Part shown: positions 60,334 to 64,000 of the stretch, one piece after another
Numbering within the stretch: the first letter of the stretch is position 1
Layout: every line of letters starts with the position of its first letter
NCBI GenBank assembly: GCA_001557505.1
Contig: LSAX01000012.1
Span: forward strand, 620,001 to 684,000
Source: Reticulascus tulasneorum
Lineage: Eukaryota; Ascomycota; Sordariomycetes; Glomerellales; Reticulascaceae
Direction of reading: 5' to 3'
DNA: 64,000 nucleotides
Made by a program: the position numbers and the translations under genes
The notes under the pieces: generated by a model
Databases searched by the model: none
Seen by the model: the letters and a program-made list of their open reading frames with translations, nothing else
Told to the model about the DNA's origin: nothing

Positions 60334-63300
60334 AGCCGGTGAGGACACAACTTGCGGTGTCTGTAAAAGATATTGTAGAGAGTGATACAGGGAGGATACG
60401 AAGAGAGCGAACGATCAGCTGGATCCGCTGAGACTAGTAGCGACCTAAGCAGCACTTGCTTATAAGGTTAATCGCGACCCTGGGCCCTCGCAAAAAATTC
60501 CCGTATTAAGCCAAGCCAATTAGACCGGCATGCGTATGAGAATTGATACCCTGGAACAATGCAACCATGGCGATGAACTTTGGACAAGTGCACAGACGAT
60601 ACCTTCAAAAGTTCCTTCCTTCCTTCGGCGATGCAGCGCATCGGCACAATCTAAGCGCGACTTCAAAACATGTTTATTATTCACTTGGCCGCTTCCAATT
60701 TTTACCCGTCTTCGGTCACGATTTCATACCCGTTCCCGGCCATACGTCAACGCCAAGACGCATTGTGTTCAAACTGTTCCCATTCTCCTTTGTACCTCAT
60801 TCCTGTTAAGTTAATGATCTGCCTGGCATAGCATGAGATTTGTGTGATTAACCCTCCTATTATAGACTTTCTCGTCTGGAATGGGTTAGTTCACCTGGCA
60901 ATCGTTCTTTTGCGCTGGTCACCGCGCTGGCGATCTGCGCATGTAGCATTCGTGGGGGTGCTAGGCCTCTCAACGGAAGTAAACGGAGACACATCTAGTA
61001 TTACGAACGAGGAGCGTCTGATTATATCTGCTCGATTTTCACCAACGAGAGGATCGGCAATTATTGCGCCATTGCTCCTTTTAGGAGCCTCTAAGCGGCG
61101 TATGATGTCAGGCACCGAGGTTGTGTGGTTTTCAAAAGTCGAAAGGCTGATAACTCCTGCTTAGCTGACGAGGATACTCATCGATATGCTGAGTGCTAAG
61201 TCGGAACAATCCTCCGCAGTGGCTGGTCTGGAACGATCCGTAGAAGCTGCACCTCCTGCGCTAGAGGAGAGCGAGGGATAACTGACTACCTAGGTAGTAA
61301 ATGTACTACTGTAGCCTAGTGGGCATTACGCCGTGCACAAACTAGAAATTGATTGACGTGATGTAGGGATTACACAGAGAGGTGAAAGAAGGACGATTTC
61401 TACGCATGGCGTGCCAAGTCTGCGTCTTTACGGCTTGCATGCTCCAATCCATATGTATCGAGATCACAAAGAATCATTTCGAACTTTCCTAGAGATAACT
61501 AGCCGGGCTAGCGTACGCACTAGCGTACTTTCACCGCGTATGGGAGGTAACGTACTTTGGTTGACCAAACCAAGAACGCGTGGCCGCTGTTATCCCACCG
61601 CCCAAGGACCTTATGGTCGAACGGATGTAACTATGGAGGAAGCCTGATTGACTCGCACCAGATGCCGATGAGGCACACTCACGTAGCACCGCATTCCTGT
61701 GCTACCGAGGTCTTCCATGGCCAGTACGAAGCAGCTCAGGCTCTACTCCGTATTGCGAATCAATAACTAGCGGCCGCAATGCCGGGGTTGAACCCCGATT
61801 GGTAGGGTCAGGATCGGCCCCACTGCAATATGTCGGCTTCACCGACTCTCCCGCATCCTGTAGGATCATAAACCAAGGTGAGTATGTCCTTGGCACCATT
61901 TAAAAACCACCTGAAGAGGCAGCACTGACACTTCAAACGGTACTTTCGCGTTTTGTGATTCTTGATGAACATGCAGCCTCTTCTGATCCTATTGGGTGCT
62001 TTGATAGCCCTTGCGTTTCAGTGGCTCTCTCCCTTACATGCCACAGGATGCGAGCGGCACGCCCCAAAATCGGGGAAGTGTGGTGTCTCGGCCGGTGCTG
62101 CTACTACGTAATTGTGCAACGTACGAATTTAAAAAGAGGCGGGCATACGAGGAGTTGTACTACGTAGTAAGCCAGATCTACACGAGACCCCCCGAATGTT
62201 TGGTTGGTCTGTTAGTTTTGGCGCCGAGCCGGGCCAATGAAAAATAAGTCGGCACAAAGCTCTACAAACCTAGCGGTATATTGGTCGAAGTTCTAGACAT
62301 CAATAAACCAATGGTCCAAGTTGCTTTGTGCGGCTAGTAACATATTATTCTAATGCCACGTGCATGTTTCCTGTTATGGACTCGGGAAGGATAACTGGCT
62401 CTACAGGGCTACTACGGGGCGCGCTAAATTAGTAGGAAGCGCACTAACAAGCATTCACACAGAGCCGACGCACACGGGCCGCCAGTTAGATCACCTTAGT
62501 GGACAGATCCTAATTCTGACAGGCGGCCGCCGATCCTTGCCAGGACTTCCCCCACACTTTGAAGCACACTTTTGAATGCTGATGGGGCACATCGGCAGCA
62601 GGGTGGCACGATGTTCGGGGATGGCCTCAGCTGAACAAAAGTTCCCCCATCCAGAAATGCAGATCTTTTTTAACAAAAAAAATTGATTCTAGGAAAGGAG
62701 AGAATTCGATAATTGATGGCAAGACCCATGCAATTTCGTATGTTAGGCGAATGAGCGAGGATGTGGCTTGATGTGAAACATGCAGTTGCTAAAGTTGTTC
62801 CAAGACCCCGACAGATCTGACAGTGGCGAATATGCCGGGTATGTGTGCCGGTATATCTGACTCTTGGTTCAGTGACGTTGGCTTGCATTGATATATCAGC
62901 CCGATGCATACAACTCAGGGTCACTGGACCAATGCATGCGATTTCGAAGCGTATCGGTCGTATCTGCCGATTTATGCACTTGAATGGAGACCGCGCCTCG
63001 CTGGACAAAGCGCTTGCATGATTGTCTGTGGCCGTATAATGGCGGCGGCTACGCTTGTTTAATATAGCTTCAACTTCAAGAGACTAGCGAGAGAAGAACT
63101 ACCGCCTTCCCTATCGGTTCAAAGCGTCTTGGACACTCTCCGAAAACATGAACTAACGAATCCACATCTGATGGACATTTCCTCATGCGCAGTGGCCACA
63201 TCGGGAATCGGCTCCACTCAGCCCGTCTTACTGTCATTTTTAGAGGGACTCGCCCAATCAAACGAGAACTCTGTCAAGTTTCAAAAGCACGAGCAACTCA

Positions 63301-64000
63301 CGCCTGCTAGGAGAAATAGTTCAGTTCTCGTTTTGGACCAACGGATCTTGTAGATACCTATTATGTCGTTTGATTAAGGCTACCCCATGCTTCGGCACGT
63401 GATCGTCCCGATCGTTCCATTACAAAAGCAGTTTTTCTTTTACAGTTTGCCTTGCGCAGGTACAGGAGATAATGTGCTGCAAGCCCAGGACGGCTCGTGC
63501 CAGTACACCATATATTTAATTCATTCTGTTTAGTATATTTGTTAGTCCTTGCCCCGTGAGGTTCTCAACTATCATACCAGGTCCCCCTTGCCATGATCAG
63601 GGCTCAGCAACTGAGATGGACCATTTCACAGCTTTGATGAGATACCTTTGTGCATAGCTTATCATGTGCATGACTTTTTAAACTAAGCCTACAGGTATGA
63701 TTTGGTGATCTAGATGTACCTGGGGTATAAACCTCACGGCCTCCATTTCACCTTTCACGATTGTTACAGAAGCGTCTGCTATATCGAATATTGTAGCAAG
63801 CGGCGCAAACTGTCTGGTCATACCATTTACAGAACGTGGTTCTGGCTAGGAACTCGAGGCTTTCCATTTCACAGTTCTCAAGCGAACTTTACTGCCTCCA
63901 GGCATTTTATCGGTTATCATCTGCACGACTGAACCCGCTGGCGAATTAGGAATCGTCCTTCCATCTCTAGAAAAGGAAACCTCCGTCAAGAGGTTAGCCT
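60334..64000. other. Right flank, no gene seen
   Basis: About 3.7 kb with only short overlapping frames on both strands, none with family motifs, codon bias or plausible splicing. No tRNA, repeat array or transposase is recognisable. Direct copies of CTAGCGTAC occur near 61510-61530. Confidence 0.5.

Noticed and set aside
61780..61815. tRNA-like T-arm (GGGG TTGAA CCCC)
   Set aside because: The loop is five bases rather than seven, and no acceptor, D or anticodon arms fit around it.

Overview
The window is filamentous ascomycete DNA. Introns are short (about 48-80 nt) with GT-AG ends and CTAAY-like branch sites. The gene families are typical of Pezizomycotina: a HET-domain NLR, a STAND ATPase, a Zn2Cys6 factor, a 2EXR protein, a giant NRPS and a fungal bZIP. 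A peptaibiotic-type synthetase hints at Hypocreales or relatives, but that is inference.

Left flank (1-13.4 kb), accessory and partly decayed genes. It holds a HET/NB-ARC/TPR NLR (minus) running off the left edge with 31 near-identical 126-bp TPR units. Next come a divergent STAND gene cut off just after its Walker A segment, a convergent Zn2Cys6 factor (minus), a short-chain dehydrogenase (plus) with a splice-phase problem, a GC3-biased orphan exon, and a 2EXR gene interrupted by one in-frame TAG. Positions 13.4-17.2 kb hold no gene I can support.

Core (17.2-60.3 kb), a biosynthetic cluster. One uninterrupted minus-strand reading frame of 10,246 codons (17187-47927) encodes an NRPS. It starts with an adenylation-domain relic and a carrier domain, followed by nine C-A-T modules, and has no release domain. 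Upstream on the same strand is a five-exon, 983-aa KS-AT protein whose ketosynthase has lost all three catalytic residues (Cys to Gly, His to Asn, His to Asp) while the acyltransferase Ser and His remain. KS-AT-carrier followed by NRPS modules is the architecture known from peptaibol synthetases. Four A domains share the code DLGFLAGVFK, which I associate from memory with 2-aminoisobutyrate (Aib) modules. Next to them are a HAD hydrolase (53304-54074) and a class II aldolase-fold protein (56360-57466). These are the same families as TqaF and TqaM, which with the oxygenase TqaL make Aib from valine in the tryptoquialanine pathway. A bZIP factor (58925-60333) is a candidate regulator. The coherent reading is an Aib-supplying, Aib-incorporating short peptaibiotic locus with an unusual dead-KS starter protein. 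TqaL, a release enzyme and a transporter are not visible here.

Right flank (60.3-64 kb): no supported gene.
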